From Bacteroides sp. (GTDB taxonomy: Bacteria; Bacteroidota; Bacteroidia; Bacteroidales; Muribaculaceae): a stretch of DNA of 64,000 nt. Of this stretch, positions 20,128 through 30,769 are shown in pieces; position 1 is the stretch's first letter; each line of letters begins with the position of its first letter. Made by a program: the position numbers and the translations under genes. Location: the NCBI GenBank assembly GCA_014802435.1, contig JAAVCG010000005.1, forward strand, positions 1 through 64,000, in the 5' to 3' direction. The notes beneath the pieces are model-generated. The model was not told the origin of the DNA. It ran no database searches and was given only the letters and a program-made list of their open reading frames with translations.

Positions 20128-22314
20128 ATGGCCAACTATACCGACCTGTCCGATGCTCTGAAGCGTCATTTCGGCTTTGAATCCTTCAAAGGTAATCAAG
20201 AGCAAGTCATCAATGCCCTGCTTGAGGGTAACGACGTCTTCGTATTGATGCCGACGGGGGGAGGAAAATCCCTCTGTTATCAGTTGCCGTCATTGATGAT
20301 GGACGGTTGTGCCATAGTCGTTTCCCCGCTGATAGCACTGATGAAGAATCAGGTCGATGCCATGCGCAATTTCAGCGAGGATGACGGGATTGCTCATTTC
20401 CTGAATTCGAGTCTTAACCGCGCGGCTGTTGACGCCGTGAAGGAAGATATTATCTCCGGACGCACCAAGCTCCTCTATGTTGCGCCCGAATCGCTCACCA
20501 AGGAAGACAATATTGAATTCCTCAAGAGCGTGACCATTTCGTTCTATGCCATTGACGAGGCTCATTGCATCTCTGAATGGGGCCATGATTTCCGCCCTGA
20601 ATATCGCCGCATCCGCCCGATAATCAATGAAATCGGTGTCCGTCCGGTCATTGCTCTGACCGCTACGGCCACTCCTAAGGTGCAACATGACATTCAGAAA
20701 AACCTTGGAATGACCTCGGCTAAGGTCTTCAAGTCGTCGTTTAATCGCGAAAACCTGTATTACGAAATCAAGTCTAAAACCGCTAATGTCGATAAGGACA
20801 TTATCCGATATATCAAGACTCATGAAGGGAAAAGCGGCATTATTTATTGCTTGGCGCGAAAAAAGGTGGAAGAACTCGCCGAACTCTTGCGCGTCAACAA
20901 TATCAAGGCCTTGGCTTATCATGCCGGAATGGATTCGGCTACTCGCTCCGCTAATCAGGACGCTTTCCTGATGGAAGAAGTGGACGTGATTGTTGCCACC
21001 ATTGCCTTCGGTATGGGTATTGACAAGCCCGACGTCAGGTTCGTGATTCACTATGATATGCCGAAAAGTCTGGAAGGATATTACCAGGAGACGGGTCGTG
21101 CAGGCCGTGACGGCGGCGAAGGCCATTGTATCACGTTTTATTCCTCCAAGGATTTGAGAAAAATGGAGAAGTTCATGCAGGGTAAACCCGTGGCTGAACA
21201 GGAAATTGGAAAGCAGCTTCTTGCCGAGACGGCATCATATGCTGAATCTTCCGTCTGCCGCCGGCGCACTCTCCTCCATTATTTCGGTGAGAATTATGAG
21301 GTTGAGTATTGCGGAAACTGCGATAATTGCATTCATCCGAAAAAGAAAGTGGAAGCTAAAGAAGAATTATCGGCTATAATTGAAATAGTAGCCGCACTGA
21401 AAGAAAAATTTAAGGCAGAACTGATTGTTGATGTAGCCCTCGGTAACAAGACCGCCGACGTGAAGGCTTATGGTCTTGATGAATTGGACCAGTTTGGAAT
21501 GCTTGACCATAGCTCTGACCGCCTGCTGATGGCAGTTATCCGTCAGGCTGTGATTGCCGGCTATCTGAGCCGCGACATTGAAAACTTCGGGCTTATTCGT
21601 GTAACTGACAAAGGCATGCAATATCTTCATAAGCCGACGTCGTTCAAAATCGTGGAGGATAATGAGTTTAGTGACGAAGACGAAGAACCGATGCCCCCGA
21701 AGGGCGGCGCAACCGGTGCCGTTGACCCCGAGCTCTTCTCAATCCTTAAGGACCTCCGCAAAAAAATTGCGCGTAACCATAATCTCCCTCCTTACGTCAT
21801 TTTCCAGGACCCCTCCCTTGAACAGATGGCTACTACTTATCCCATCACCATGGAGGAACTCCAGAACATTACCGGAGTAGGGCAGGGAAAGGCCAAACGC
21901 TATGGCGATGAATTCCTGCGCGTCATCCGCCAGCATGTCGAAGATAATGAAATCGTCCGCCCGGAAGACATTACCGTAAGGACCGTCCCCAAAAAGAGCC
22001 GCCAGAAAATCTCTATCATTCAAGGTATTGACCGCAAGATTCCGCTTGATGAACTTGCCATTACCCTTGCTCTCGATTTTGATGAACTGCTGACGGAGAT
22101 TGAGGCCATTGTCTATTCCGGCACCAAACTGAACATCAATTATTTCATTGACCAGATGATTGACCCTGACGTGGTCGACGAAATATCTGACTATTTCAAA
22201 ACCGAGAGCGAAAGCGGCGATGTTGAAACCGCCATTCAGGACCTCGGCTCTGATTTTGACGATAACGAAATCCGTCTGGTCCGCATCAAGTTCCTCTCAG
22301 AGGTTGCTAACTGA
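20128..22314 (+). CDS. recQ: ATP-dependent DNA helicase RecQ
   Basis: MPTGGGKSLCYQLP, DEAHCISEWGHDFRPEY, RQC Cys motif, HRDC region. Confidence 0.96.
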   Translation: MANYTDLSDALKRHFGFESFKGNQEQVINALLEGNDVFVLMPTGGGKSLCYQLPSLMMDGCAIVVSPLIALMKNQVDAMRNFSEDDGIAHFLNSSLNRAAVDAVKEDIISGRTKLLYVAPESLTKEDNIEFLKSVTISFYAIDEAHCISEWGHDFRPEYRRIRPIINEIGVRPVIALTATATPKVQHDIQKNLGMTSAKVFKSSFNRENLYYEIKSKTANVDKDIIRYIKTHEGKSGIIYCLARKKVEELAELLRVNNIKALAYHAGMDSATRSANQDAFLMEEVDVIVATIAFGMGIDKPDVRFVIHYDMPKSLEGYYQETGRAGRDGGEGHCITFYSSKDLRKMEKFMQGKPVAEQEIGKQLLAETASYAESSVCRRRTLLHYFGENYEVEYCGNCDNCIHPKKKVEAKEELSAIIEIVAALKEKFKAELIVDVALGNKTADVKAYGLDELDQFGMLDHSSDRLLMAVIRQAVIAGYLSRDIENFGLIRVTDKGMQYLHKPTSFKIVEDNEFSDEDEEPMPPKGGATGAVDPELFSILKDLRKKIARNHNLPPYVIFQDPSLEQMATTYPITMEELQNITGVGQGKAKRYGDEFLRVIRQHVEDNEIVRPEDITVRTVPKKSRQKISIIQGIDRKIPLDELAITLALDFDELLTEIEAIVYSGTKLNINYFIDQMIDPDVVDEISDYFKTESESGDVETAIQDLGSDFDDNEIRLVRIKFLSEVAN

Positions 22315-22327
22315 TTAATTTAACATT

Positions 22328-23044
22328 ATGGAAGATCTGATTATCGATTACTCCGATGCCGAGGTGCTCCGCAAGGAGTTGGTAGTGCTCAAGCATGTCA
22401 ACTTCCGGTTGAGCAAAGGCGAGTTTGTCTATTTTATCGGCAAGGTGGGTAGCGGAAAGTCATCATTGCTCAAAACAATGTATGCTGAGGTGCCCGTTAA
22501 TAGCGGCGAGGCGCGCGCCTTTGAGTTTGACTTGCTCAAGCTCAAAGCCAAGCGAGTCCACCTCCTGCGCCGTAAAATCGGTATTGTCTTCCAGGATTTC
22601 CAGCTGCTCACTGACCGCTCGGTCCATGAAAATCTCCTCTTTGTCCTGAAAGCAACCGGATGGAAGGACAAGCAGCTGATGGAGGAGCGCATTGAAAAGG
22701 TGCTCGGAATGGTGAATATGGCCAATAAGTCATATAAAATGCCTCATGAACTCTCCGGAGGCGAGCAGCAACGCATCGCTATTGCCCGCGCGCTCCTCAA
22801 TGAACCGGACCTGATTTTGGCCGATGAACCGACCGGAAACCTCGACCCCGAAACCGGCACCCGCATCGTTGAAATGCTCCATCAGATTGCGGCCGATAAT
22901 AAGACAGCCGTCATTATGGCCACCCATAATCTGGCGCTGACCGAGCAATTCCCCGCCAAGATTTATCGCATTGAGGACAAACGCCTCATCTGCCTCTCAG
23001 AAAATCCCCAAGAAATCAAAACTCAAGAAGATATAGAAGAATGA
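22328..23044 (+). CDS. ftsE: Cell-division ABC ATPase FtsE-like
   Basis: Walker [30 protein letters not shown]. Confidence 0.8.
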   Translation: MEDLIIDYSDAEVLRKELVVLKHVNFRLSKGEFVYFIGKVGSGKSSLLKTMYAEVPVNSGEARAFEFDLLKLKAKRVHLLRRKIGIVFQDFQLLTDRSVHENLLFVLKATGWKDKQLMEERIEKVLGMVNMANKSYKMPHELSGGEQQRIAIARALLNEPDLILADEPTGNLDPETGTRIVEMLHQIAADNKTAVIMATHNLALTEQFPAKIYRIEDKRLICLSENPQEIKTQEDIEE

Positions 23045-24357
23045 ATGTAATGAAGTTTGGCGGTACGTCCGTCGGTTCAGCGCTGCGCATTAAGGAAGTG
23101 GCCAAGCTGGTCACTTCGCGTGGTAAGAACATCATTGTGCTCTCCGCAATGTCAGGAACCACTAACACCCTGGTGGAAATCTGTGACTATCTCTACAAAA
23201 AAAACATTGATGGCGCCAAGGAAATCATCAATCAGCTTGAACTCAAGTATCAGCAGGTAATTGCCGAACTTTTTGACTCGGAAATAGCCATTGAGGAAGC
23301 ATCTAAGGAAATCAAGCAGATTTTTGCTTATATCCGTTCGCTCGCCAAGGATATTTTCACTCTCTTTGAAGAGCGTGAAATTCTTGCTCAGGGCGAAATG
23401 ATGAGCACTAAGCTCATGAACATCTATCTGCATGAACAGGGAGTCAACTCCGCCTTGATTCCGGCTCTTGACTTCATGAAGACCGACAAGAACTCCGAGC
23501 CTGACACTCAATATATTCGCACTCACCTGCTCGAACTCCTTGACAAGAACCCTGACGCCGCTCTCTATATCACTCAGGGATATATCTGCCGCAATGCTTA
23601 TGGCGAGGTCGATAATCTCCAGCGCGGAGGCAGCGACTATACGGCATCGCTCATCGGAGCCGCCGTCAGTGCCGACGAAATTGAAATCTGGACCGATATT
23701 GACGGCATGCACAATAATGACCCCCGTTACGTTGAGGGAACCTCGCCCGTTGCCGAGCTGCATTTTGAGGAAGCGGCCGAGCTCGCTTATTTCGGCGCCA
23801 AGATTCTTCACCCGACGTGTGTGCTCCCCGCAAAGCTGAATAATATCCCCGTCAGATTGCTTAACACCATGCAGCCTGAGGCCAAGGGTACGCTCATCTA
23901 TAACTGCACTCCGACTCATACAATCAAGGCCGTCGCCGCAAAGGATAACATTACCGCCATCAAAATCAAGAGCGGACGCATGCTCCTGGCTTATGGCTTC
24001 CTCCGCAAGGTGTTTGAAATCTTTGAAACCTATCAGACATCCATTGATATGATTGCCACTTCAGAGGTGGGAGTCTCCGTGACGATTGACAATACCCGCA
24101 ATCTGCATCATATCATTGATGACCTGAAGAAGTTCGGTACGGTTACGGTTGACCATGACATGGCGATTATCTGCGTGGTCGGCGACCTCGAATGGCACAA
24201 CTGCGGCTTTGAAACCCGCGTGCTCGATGCCATGACTAACATTCCCGTGCGCATGATTTCTTATGGCGGCAGCAATTACAACATCTCGCTGCTTGTTCGC
24301 CAAAGTGATAAGGTCAATGCTCTTAATGCACTTCAAAAATCTCTCTTCAATGACTGA
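23041..24357 (+). CDS. lysC: Monofunctional aspartate kinase
   Basis: MKFGGTSVGSA, RGGSDYTASLIGAA, C-terminal ACT regions; ATGA overlap with ftsE. Confidence 0.93.
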   Translation: MNVMKFGGTSVGSALRIKEVAKLVTSRGKNIIVLSAMSGTTNTLVEICDYLYKKNIDGAKEIINQLELKYQQVIAELFDSEIAIEEASKEIKQIFAYIRSLAKDIFTLFEEREILAQGEMMSTKLMNIYLHEQGVNSALIPALDFMKTDKNSEPDTQYIRTHLLELLDKNPDAALYITQGYICRNAYGEVDNLQRGGSDYTASLIGAAVSADEIEIWTDIDGMHNNDPRYVEGTSPVAELHFEEAAELAYFGAKILHPTCVLPAKLNNIPVRLLNTMQPEAKGTLIYNCTPTHTIKAVAAKDNITAIKIKSGRMLLAYGFLRKVFEIFETYQTSIDMIATSEVGVSVTIDNTRNLHHIIDDLKKFGTVTVDHDMAIICVVGDLEWHNCGFETRVLDAMTNIPVRMISYGGSNYNISLLVRQSDKVNALNALQKSLFND

Positions 24358-25483
24358 ACATTTTCCCCTGACGGAGTTTGAATCTCATCGAACTCCGTTT
24401 TATTTCTATGACCTCGGGCTTCTTGACCGAACTATTGATGACCTTCTGGCAAATAAGGGCGATTTCCATGTTCATTATGCTCTGAAGGCTAATTCTAATC
24501 CGGTTATCGTGAGCCATATCGCCGGGCGCGGACTCGGCGCTGACTGTGTGAGCGGAGGTGAAATTCAGCGCGCCCTTGATTGTGGAATCCCCGCTGAGAA
24601 AATCGTCTTTGCCGGAGTGGGTAAGACTGACGAGGAAATCCTCCTGGCCTTAAATGCCGGGATTGGTTGCTTCAACGTTGAATCTGCACCTGAGCTCGAG
24701 GTGATTTCCGCCCTCGCCGTACAGACCGGGAAGAAAGCCCGCATTGCCATTCGTGTCAACCCCAATGTCGATGCACATACCCATGCCAATATCACTACCG
24801 GCCTGGCCGAAAATAAGTTTGGAATCAATTTTGAGATGCTCCCTGATATGGTGAGCCTTGCTCATTCCCTTCCGGCCATTGAACTTACCGGTCTTCATTT
24901 CCATATCGGGTCACAAATAACTGATTTTGAGCCCTTCGTGAAGCTCTGTGAGGTGATTAATCGCTTGCAGACCCAGGTGCGCGTTAACCATATTAACGTG
25001 GGCGGTGGCCTCGGAATTGACTATACCACTCCTGACGGACACCCGATTCCTGACTTCAAGGGCTATTTTGATACCTTCCGCCGGAATCTCAACCTCCTCC
25101 CCGGCCAGACTCTCCATTTTGAACTGGGGCGGAGCGTGGTCGCTCAGTGCGGCTCGCTGATTTCACGGGTGGTTTACGTCAAACATGGGTTGGCCAAAAA
25201 TTTCATGATTTGTGATGCCGGAATGAGTGAATTGCTCCGTCCCGCCCTTTATCAGGCCCATCATCTCATTCAAAACCTCTCTGAACCGGAGAGTGCTCCA
25301 AGAGAGACCTATGATGTCGTCGGGCCAATTTGCGAGTCATCTGACGTTTTCGGCTCTGATGAAATCCTCCCTGCAGCCCGGCGCGGCGATTTGATTGCCT
25401 TCCGTTCTGCCGGAGCTTATGGAGAAACTATGGCCTCAAATTATAATTTACGTCAACTTTATCCCCCGGTATTTAAAAAATGA
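24350..25483 (+). CDS. lysA: Diaminopimelate decarboxylase
   Basis: PLP lysine HYALKANSNP, GLHFHIGSQI; start set to MTEHFPLTEF. Confidence 0.92.
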   Translation: MTEHFPLTEFESHRTPFYFYDLGLLDRTIDDLLANKGDFHVHYALKANSNPVIVSHIAGRGLGADCVSGGEIQRALDCGIPAEKIVFAGVGKTDEEILLALNAGIGCFNVESAPELEVISALAVQTGKKARIAIRVNPNVDAHTHANITTGLAENKFGINFEMLPDMVSLAHSLPAIELTGLHFHIGSQITDFEPFVKLCEVINRLQTQVRVNHINVGGGLGIDYTTPDGHPIPDFKGYFDTFRRNLNLLPGQTLHFELGRSVVAQCGSLISRVVYVKHGLAKNFMICDAGMSELLRPALYQAHHLIQNLSEPESAPRETYDVVGPICESSDVFGSDEILPAARRGDLIAFRSAGAYGETMASNYNLRQLYPPVFKK

Positions 25484-26433
25484 AGCAACTTAGCAAGTGG
25501 ATTTATATCCTCATTGTGGTGCTTATTTTAGTGCCCTTCTCTTATTTCTGCAACATTTCCGAGCCTATCTCGCCGGCAATTGCTCTGCTCTTGGGCCTGA
25601 TTTTGGCGTTTACGCTTGAAAATCCTTTCCCCAAGTTCAATAAAAAGTGCTCCAAGTATCTCCTCCAGGCTTCAGTCGTTGGCTATGGTTTCTCAATGAA
25701 TCTCCAGGAATCATTGAAGTCAGGTGCTGAGGGCATGGCCTTCACCGTTTGCTCCGTTATCGGGCTGATGGTTATCGGTGTGATGCTTGGCTATTGGCTT
25801 CATATCGAGCGCAAAACTGCTTATCTCATCTCGTCAGGCACAGCCATCTGCGGCGGCTCGGCAATCGCCGCCGTCGGCCCCGTTGTCAAGGCTAATGACC
25901 ATGAGATGGCCGTCTCTCTCGGCGTGATTTTTATTCTGAACGCTATCGCCCTCTTCATTTTCCCGCCCTTAGGTCATATGGCCGGAATGACGGAAACGCA
26001 GTTTGGCACATGGGCGGCTATTGCCATCCATGACACTTCCTCCGTTGTTGGTGCCGGCGATGCTTATGGTCCCAAGGCACTTGAAGTGGCCACTCTCATT
26101 AAGCTCACCCGTGCCCTCTGGATTATCCCCTTGGCTCTGGTTACAATGGCGATTTTCCGTGACAAAACAGCTAAAATCTCCATCCCCTGGTTCATTTTCC
26201 TTTTCATCCTGGCTATGGTTATCAATACTTATGCCGGACTCCCCGTTGCCTTTGGTCAAACAATGGCTTTCTGGGCTAAGAAAGGAATGGTGCTGACACT
26301 CTTCATGATTGGTGCTTCACTCTCTCTGAAGAGCATCAAGGCGGTTGGTTTCAAGCCGTTGATTCTTGCCGTCGCGCTTTGGGTCATCATTGGTGTCACC
26401 TCTTTCTTCGTGGTGATTAACACTATCGACTGA
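25480..26433 (+). CDS. YeiH family putative sulfate/anion exporter
   Basis: Multi-TM; ISSGTAICGGSAIAAVGPVV and HDTSSVVGAGDAYG motifs. Confidence 0.88.
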   Translation: MKQLSKWIYILIVVLILVPFSYFCNISEPISPAIALLLGLILAFTLENPFPKFNKKCSKYLLQASVVGYGFSMNLQESLKSGAEGMAFTVCSVIGLMVIGVMLGYWLHIERKTAYLISSGTAICGGSAIAAVGPVVKANDHEMAVSLGVIFILNAIALFIFPPLGHMAGMTETQFGTWAAIAIHDTSSVVGAGDAYGPKALEVATLIKLTRALWIIPLALVTMAIFRDKTAKISIPWFIFLFILAMVINTYAGLPVAFGQTMAFWAKKGMVLTLFMIGASLSLKSIKAVGFKPLILAVALWVIIGVTSFFVVINTID

Positions 26434-26437
26434 CCTG

Positions 26438-28132
26438 ATGGGGCGCGCCCCGTTTTTACTTCCCTTAATCGGGCTGATATTCGGAATTTTGATTTCCGAG
26501 TATTTGCCCGATTTTCCCTTATGGGGACTGGCCCTGTTAGTTCTTGCAGGCGTGGCGCTTATGTTCGTCCGGCGTCCGGTTATAGGCCTGCTGATGATGT
26601 TTATGGCCGTAGGGTGGGGCGTTACGGAGCTGCATAAGCCGCTGCCCCTTGCCGTTACGGGCGACGGACGTTATTCCGCGTCGGTGCTCCATTCCTGGGA
26701 GACTGACGGAAATGCACTGATGGGTATAGTTAAGGTCGACTCGGTCAACCGGTCATCAGTCGCGCCCTTCACTATTACGGTCCAGATGATTGGCCACCGT
26801 AACGTTATCATGCCCGGGGAAAGGATTGCCTTCCGTGCAAAGATTATGCCGCCTAAGGAGAATCCGCAACTGCCTGACATTCCGTTTGGAAATTCGTTGG
26901 ACCGTCGCTTCGGAGTTGTCGGATTCGCTATGGTTTTGCCTGATTCGTTGATTTACTGTGTTGATGGGTGCGGATTTTCCGCCATGATGTACAGGCTGAA
27001 CCGGCAGATGATTTCAAGGCTCAGTGAGGCTGACCTTGATGACCGGGCCTTCTCCCTTCTTGCGGCCATGCTGCTTGGCGATAAGTCAATGCTGCCGCCG
27101 GATGAGGTCAATGCCTATTCCGCCTCCGGATTGTCTCATCTTTTGGCGCTGAGTGGAACCCATGTTGCGGTGATTGTCTCTCTGATAGCTCTCGCCCTGT
27201 TTCCGTTGACCATTGCACGCCATAATCAGGTTCGCTTCCTTTTGTCAGTGGTGCTCCTTTGGTTCTATGCGTTCTTGACCGGAATGTCGCCATCAGTTGT
27301 GAGGGCGGCAGTCATGGCCTCGGTTTACCTTTTCGGGCGCATAATTGAGCGTCCCTCGGTGCCGATTAATTCCCTCTGTTTCGCCGCCTGGGTTATTCTG
27401 ATGGTTAACCCGATGGAATTGTTTATGCCCGGATTTCAGATGAGTTTTGCGGCCGTTGCCGGCATTATCGTTTTTTATCCCCTGCTGAATCAGATTGACC
27501 GCCGCAAGCATCCCCGCCTTTATTTTCTTTGGTCTTACCCGGCTGTTTCTATCGCCGCCATGATGCTGACAGGGCTGGTGGCCACATGGTATTTCCATAC
27601 TTTTCCCCTTTATTTTCTCCCGGCCAATCTGCTGGCGGTGCCCGTTATGCCCCTGATTTTGGGCTTGGGCGTTTTGTTGCTGATGGCTCCGTCATTTCAT
27701 CCGGCTGCATGGGCGGTTAATGGGTTGTGTGGATTTCTGAGCGCCGTCGCCCGCTGGATTTCTGAGATGCCTCAGGCCGTTTTTGCTGATGTCTATCTGC
27801 CGCTGTGGTTTACTGTTTTGTTGCCGATTTTACTGCTTTTGGCCGGAATTGCATTGGGAAAGAAGAATTATGCGGCCGCGATTGCCTCTGTGATGCTTAT
27901 TCTGACGGCTTTTGGTGCCGAACGGATTTTGCGCCCGCAGTTTCCTCCGGAGGAATCATTTGAGTTGGATGATGCCTTGGTAGTGCGCCGGGGTGACTCG
28001 CTGATGGTCTTTACGGAGCTGAAAAATGAAACAGACCGCCGGGAAGCAGCGGTCTATTTTACTCGGCGGTTGAGGCACTATTGCGCGCGGCGCGGCTTGC
28101 CTCCGCCTGAAATCTTTGAGAGAGTTGATTAA
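26438..28132 (+). CDS. ComEC/Rec2-related competence membrane protein (short form)
   Basis: LLALSGTHVAVIV competence motif; no recognisable C-terminal metallo-beta-lactamase domain. Confidence 0.85.
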   Translation: MGRAPFLLPLIGLIFGILISEYLPDFPLWGLALLVLAGVALMFVRRPVIGLLMMFMAVGWGVTELHKPLPLAVTGDGRYSASVLHSWETDGNALMGIVKVDSVNRSSVAPFTITVQMIGHRNVIMPGERIAFRAKIMPPKENPQLPDIPFGNSLDRRFGVVGFAMVLPDSLIYCVDGCGFSAMMYRLNRQMISRLSEADLDDRAFSLLAAMLLGDKSMLPPDEVNAYSASGLSHLLALSGTHVAVIVSLIALALFPLTIARHNQVRFLLSVVLLWFYAFLTGMSPSVVRAAVMASVYLFGRIIERPSVPINSLCFAAWVILMVNPMELFMPGFQMSFAAVAGIIVFYPLLNQIDRRKHPRLYFLWSYPAVSIAAMMLTGLVATWYFHTFPLYFLPANLLAVPVMPLILGLGVLLLMAPSFHPAAWAVNGLCGFLSAVARWISEMPQAVFADVYLPLWFTVLLPILLLLAGIALGKKNYAAAIASVMLILTAFGAERILRPQFPPEESFELDDALVVRRGDSLMVFTELKNETDRREAAVYFTRRLRHYCARRGLPPPEIFERVD

Positions 28133-28458
28133 GGTTTCACTTTGACGAGCATCACCTTGGCATCGGTTTTGGCGTAAACGCTGTGGGGCACGTCAGCGCC
28201 CATCAGCAGGAATTCGCCTGCATGAAGAATGTAGGGCTTATCGTGCATGAAGAAGTCAATTTCGCCTTCAAGCACCGTCACCATGACTTCCGCCGGGGCC
28301 ACGTGTGTGTCAAGTTTCTGGCCGGCTTTGAAGCCTACCAGGCTGACTCCGCCATTGTCGGTGGAGAAGATGTTTTGGAAGCTGACGTGCTCATCGCTGA
28401 GCCCTACGTGATAGGTAAGGTTATGAACCTCACCGAATTTAATGTGTGTTTCTAACAT
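28129..28458 (-). CDS. Cupin-domain protein
   Basis: 109 aa, cupin-like GQKLDTHVAPAEVMVTVLEGE. Confidence 0.82.
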   Translation of the reverse strand: MLETHIKFGEVHNLTYHVGLSDEHVSFQNIFSTDNGGVSLVGFKAGQKLDTHVAPAEVMVTVLEGEIDFFMHDKPYILHAGEFLLMGADVPHSVYAKTDAKVMLVKVKP

Positions 28459-28528
28459 AGCTATTATGTTTTTTGAGGTTTGAGTTTTACGATATTTAAA
28501 CGCCCTCAGCCCCCCTTTTGTTTAAACG

Positions 28529-28561
28529 GAAAAGGCGGACGCATGGTTGGCCCGCCTTTTC
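28529..28561 (-). terminator. Hairpin terminator downstream of the lpx operon
   Basis: 10-bp perfect stem GAAAAGGCGG...CCGCCTTTTC. Confidence 0.6.
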
Positions 28562-28583
28562 TGAAGAGGTGATGTATTTAAGT

Positions 28584-29369
28584 TTAATTGTTTCCCTTGA
28601 GGATTCCGCGTTTTGATGCGCGGATAAAGGAGATGACTTCGTTGCGGAGTTCGCTTTCCGGAATGGTTTGTTCAACGCAGGTGATAGCGCTGGTGGTGTT
28701 CAGGTCGGCCGAGAAGATGATGCGGTAAATCTCCTGAAGCAATGAAATCTGCTCGCTGGAAAAGCCGCGGCGACGAAGGCCGACAACGTTGATACCGACA
28801 TAAGAGCTCGGATTGCGTCCACACATGATGTAAGGAGGAATGTCCTTATTGATGAGCGAGCCGCCCTGCATCATTACGTGGGCACCGACATGGCAGAACT
28901 GATGAATCAGAGAGCCGCCGCCGATAACTGCGTTATGGTCAATATGAACTTCTCCGGCAATCTGGCTGGCATTGGAAATGATGACGCTGTCGCCGATAAC
29001 GCAGTCGTGGGCCACATGGGTATAAGCCATAATCAGGCAGTGGGAGCCAACGATGGTAGTGCCCTTGGAGGCAGTGCCGCGGTTGACTGTGGCACATTCG
29101 CGGATATTGGTATAGTCGCCAATCACGGCGGTAGTCTTCTCGCCTTTGAATTTCAGGTCTTGCGGCTCGCCGGCAATGACGGCTCCGGAATGGATATTGC
29201 AGTGGCGGCCGATGCGCGCACCGTCAAGAACCACGGCGCCCGCATGAAGATGAGTTCCTTCACCGATTTCTACGTCGTCGGCAACGAAAACAAACGGGTC
29301 TATCTTGACATTTGAGCCGAGGCGAGCATTGGGAGAGACGCTGGCAAGGGGGCTGATAAGTTCAGACAT
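28584..29369 (-). CDS. lpxA: Acyl-ACP--UDP-N-acetylglucosamine O-acyltransferase
   Basis: Hexapeptide repeats, LpxA-like GEPQDLKFKGE and NIRECATVNRGT. Confidence 0.95.
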   Translation of the reverse strand: MSELISPLASVSPNARLGSNVKIDPFVFVADDVEIGEGTHLHAGAVVLDGARIGRHCNIHSGAVIAGEPQDLKFKGEKTTAVIGDYTNIRECATVNRGTASKGTTIVGSHCLIMAYTHVAHDCVIGDSVIISNASQIAGEVHIDHNAVIGGGSLIHQFCHVGAHVMMQGGSLINKDIPPYIMCGRNPSSYVGINVVGLRRRGFSSEQISLLQEIYRIIFSADLNTTSAITCVEQTIPESELRNEVISFIRASKRGILKGNN

Positions 29370-29371
29370 AA

Positions 29372-30754
29372 TTACTTGTTTTTGATAATTTGGGCCATGA
29401 ATTCACATTCGGTGACAATCTTTTCGCCGACAAAGGCATAACCTTTCATGACGGCACATCCGCGGCGAAGCTCGCTCATGAACGATACATGGAAAATCAG
29501 TGTGTCGCCCGGAACTACCTTGTTGCGGAATTTAACATTGTCAATCTTCATGAAGTAAGTGGAGTAACGTTCGGGCTCGTCAACGGTTGAGAGCACGAGG
29601 AGTCCGCCGGTTTGAGCCATGGCTTCAACTAACAGCACTCCCGGCATCACGGGTTCCTGGGGGAAGTGGCCCTGGAAGAACGGTTCGTTGCCGGTGACGT
29701 TCTTAACGCCGACAATATAGTTGGGGCCGCGGTCAATGATTTTATCAACCAAAAGGAACGGATAACGATGAGGGAGTTTTGAGCGGATATCGTTAACGTC
29801 CATCAGGGGCTCGATGTTGGGATTATAGACCGGAGCCTGGATTTCCTGACGCTTGAGTTCCTTGCGGATTTTCTTGGAGAGGGTAGTGTTGAGGCTGTGG
29901 CCCGGGCGAGTGGCAATCACGCGGCCCTTGATGCGACGGCCAATGAGGGCAAGGTCGCCTAACACGTCAAGGAGCTTATGGCGCGCGGGTTCATTGTCAT
30001 GCACCAGGGGAGTGGTGTTGACATAGCCGAACTCGCTGACGTTAACGTGAGGAGCACCCATCAGGTCGGCGATATGGTCAAGCGTTTCCTGATTCATCTC
30101 TGAATCATAGATGACGATGGCATTTTCAAGGTCGCCCCCCTTGATGAGATTGGCTTTTACCAGGGGTTCAATTTCGCGCACAAAGACGAAGGTGCGGCTG
30201 GCGGCTATCTCCTTGTTGAAGTCTTCGAGACTGTCAAGGCTGGCAAATTGATTGGGAATCACGGGAGAGTCAAATGCAATCATGACGTCAATGGCGAATT
30301 CATCATCGGGCATCACGACGATGGATGCGCCGGTGGTGTCGTCACGCACCTCGATTTTCTGTTTGACTACGTAGACTTCGCGCTCGGCCGACTGCTCTTC
30401 CAGGCCTACTTTTTCAATCGCTTCGGCAATCTTGATGGCAGAGCCGTCAAGAATGGGCATTTCAGGGGCGTTGACCTTGATGAGGCAGTTATCAACCCCG
30501 GCAGCATAGAGTGCGGCAAGGGCATGTTCAATGGTGCTGACGGTTACGTCGCCTTTACCGATTACGGTGCCGCGGGTGGTTGCCTTGACGTTTTCGGCTA
30601 AGGCGTCGATGATGGGCTGATCTTCAAGGTCTACTCGCTGGAATTTATATCCATGGTTGACGGGAGCGGGAACGAATTCCGCTTCAATTTGAAGGCCGGT
30701 GTGGAGTCCGGCGCCATTCAGTTTGAATGACTCTTTAAGCGTTTGCTGCTTCAT
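29372..30754 (-). CDS. lpxC/fabZ: Bifunctional LpxC / FabZ
   Basis: Lpx[18 protein letters not shown]; Fab[11 protein letters not shown] and [13 protein letters not shown]. Confidence 0.95.
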   Translation of the reverse strand: MKQQTLKESFKLNGAGLHTGLQIEAEFVPAPVNHGYKFQRVDLEDQPIIDALAENVKATTRGTVIGKGDVTVSTIEHALAALYAAGVDNCLIKVNAPEMPILDGSAIKIAEAIEKVGLEEQSAEREVYVVKQKIEVRDDTTGASIVVMPDDEFAIDVMIAFDSPVIPNQFASLDSLEDFNKEIAASRTFVFVREIEPLVKANLIKGGDLENAIVIYDSEMNQETLDHIADLMGAPHVNVSEFGYVNTTPLVHDNEPARHKLLDVLGDLALIGRRIKGRVIATRPGHSLNTTLSKKIRKELKRQEIQAPVYNPNIEPLMDVNDIRSKLPHRYPFLLVDKIIDRGPNYIVGVKNVTGNEPFFQGHFPQEPVMPGVLLVEAMAQTGGLLVLSTVDEPERYSTYFMKIDNVKFRNKVVPGDTLIFHVSFMSELRRGCAVMKGYAFVGEKIVTECEFMAQIIKNK

Positions 30755-30769
30755 ATTGTATGAAATATC

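Noticed and set aside
20290-21126. 278-aa minus-strand ORF inside recQ
   Set aside because: Complete overlap with a clear recQ CDS on the opposite strand, with no recognisable domain.
24263-24349. N-terminal extension of lysA
   Set aside because: It overlaps lysC; MTEHFPLTEF at 24350 gives the normal start with a short coupled overlap.
22328-24357. ftsE without ftsX, overlapping lysC, as an unusual operon
   Set aside because: Uncoupled ftsE genes and short ATGA overlaps are common; nothing in the sequence shows more than ordinary gene packing.
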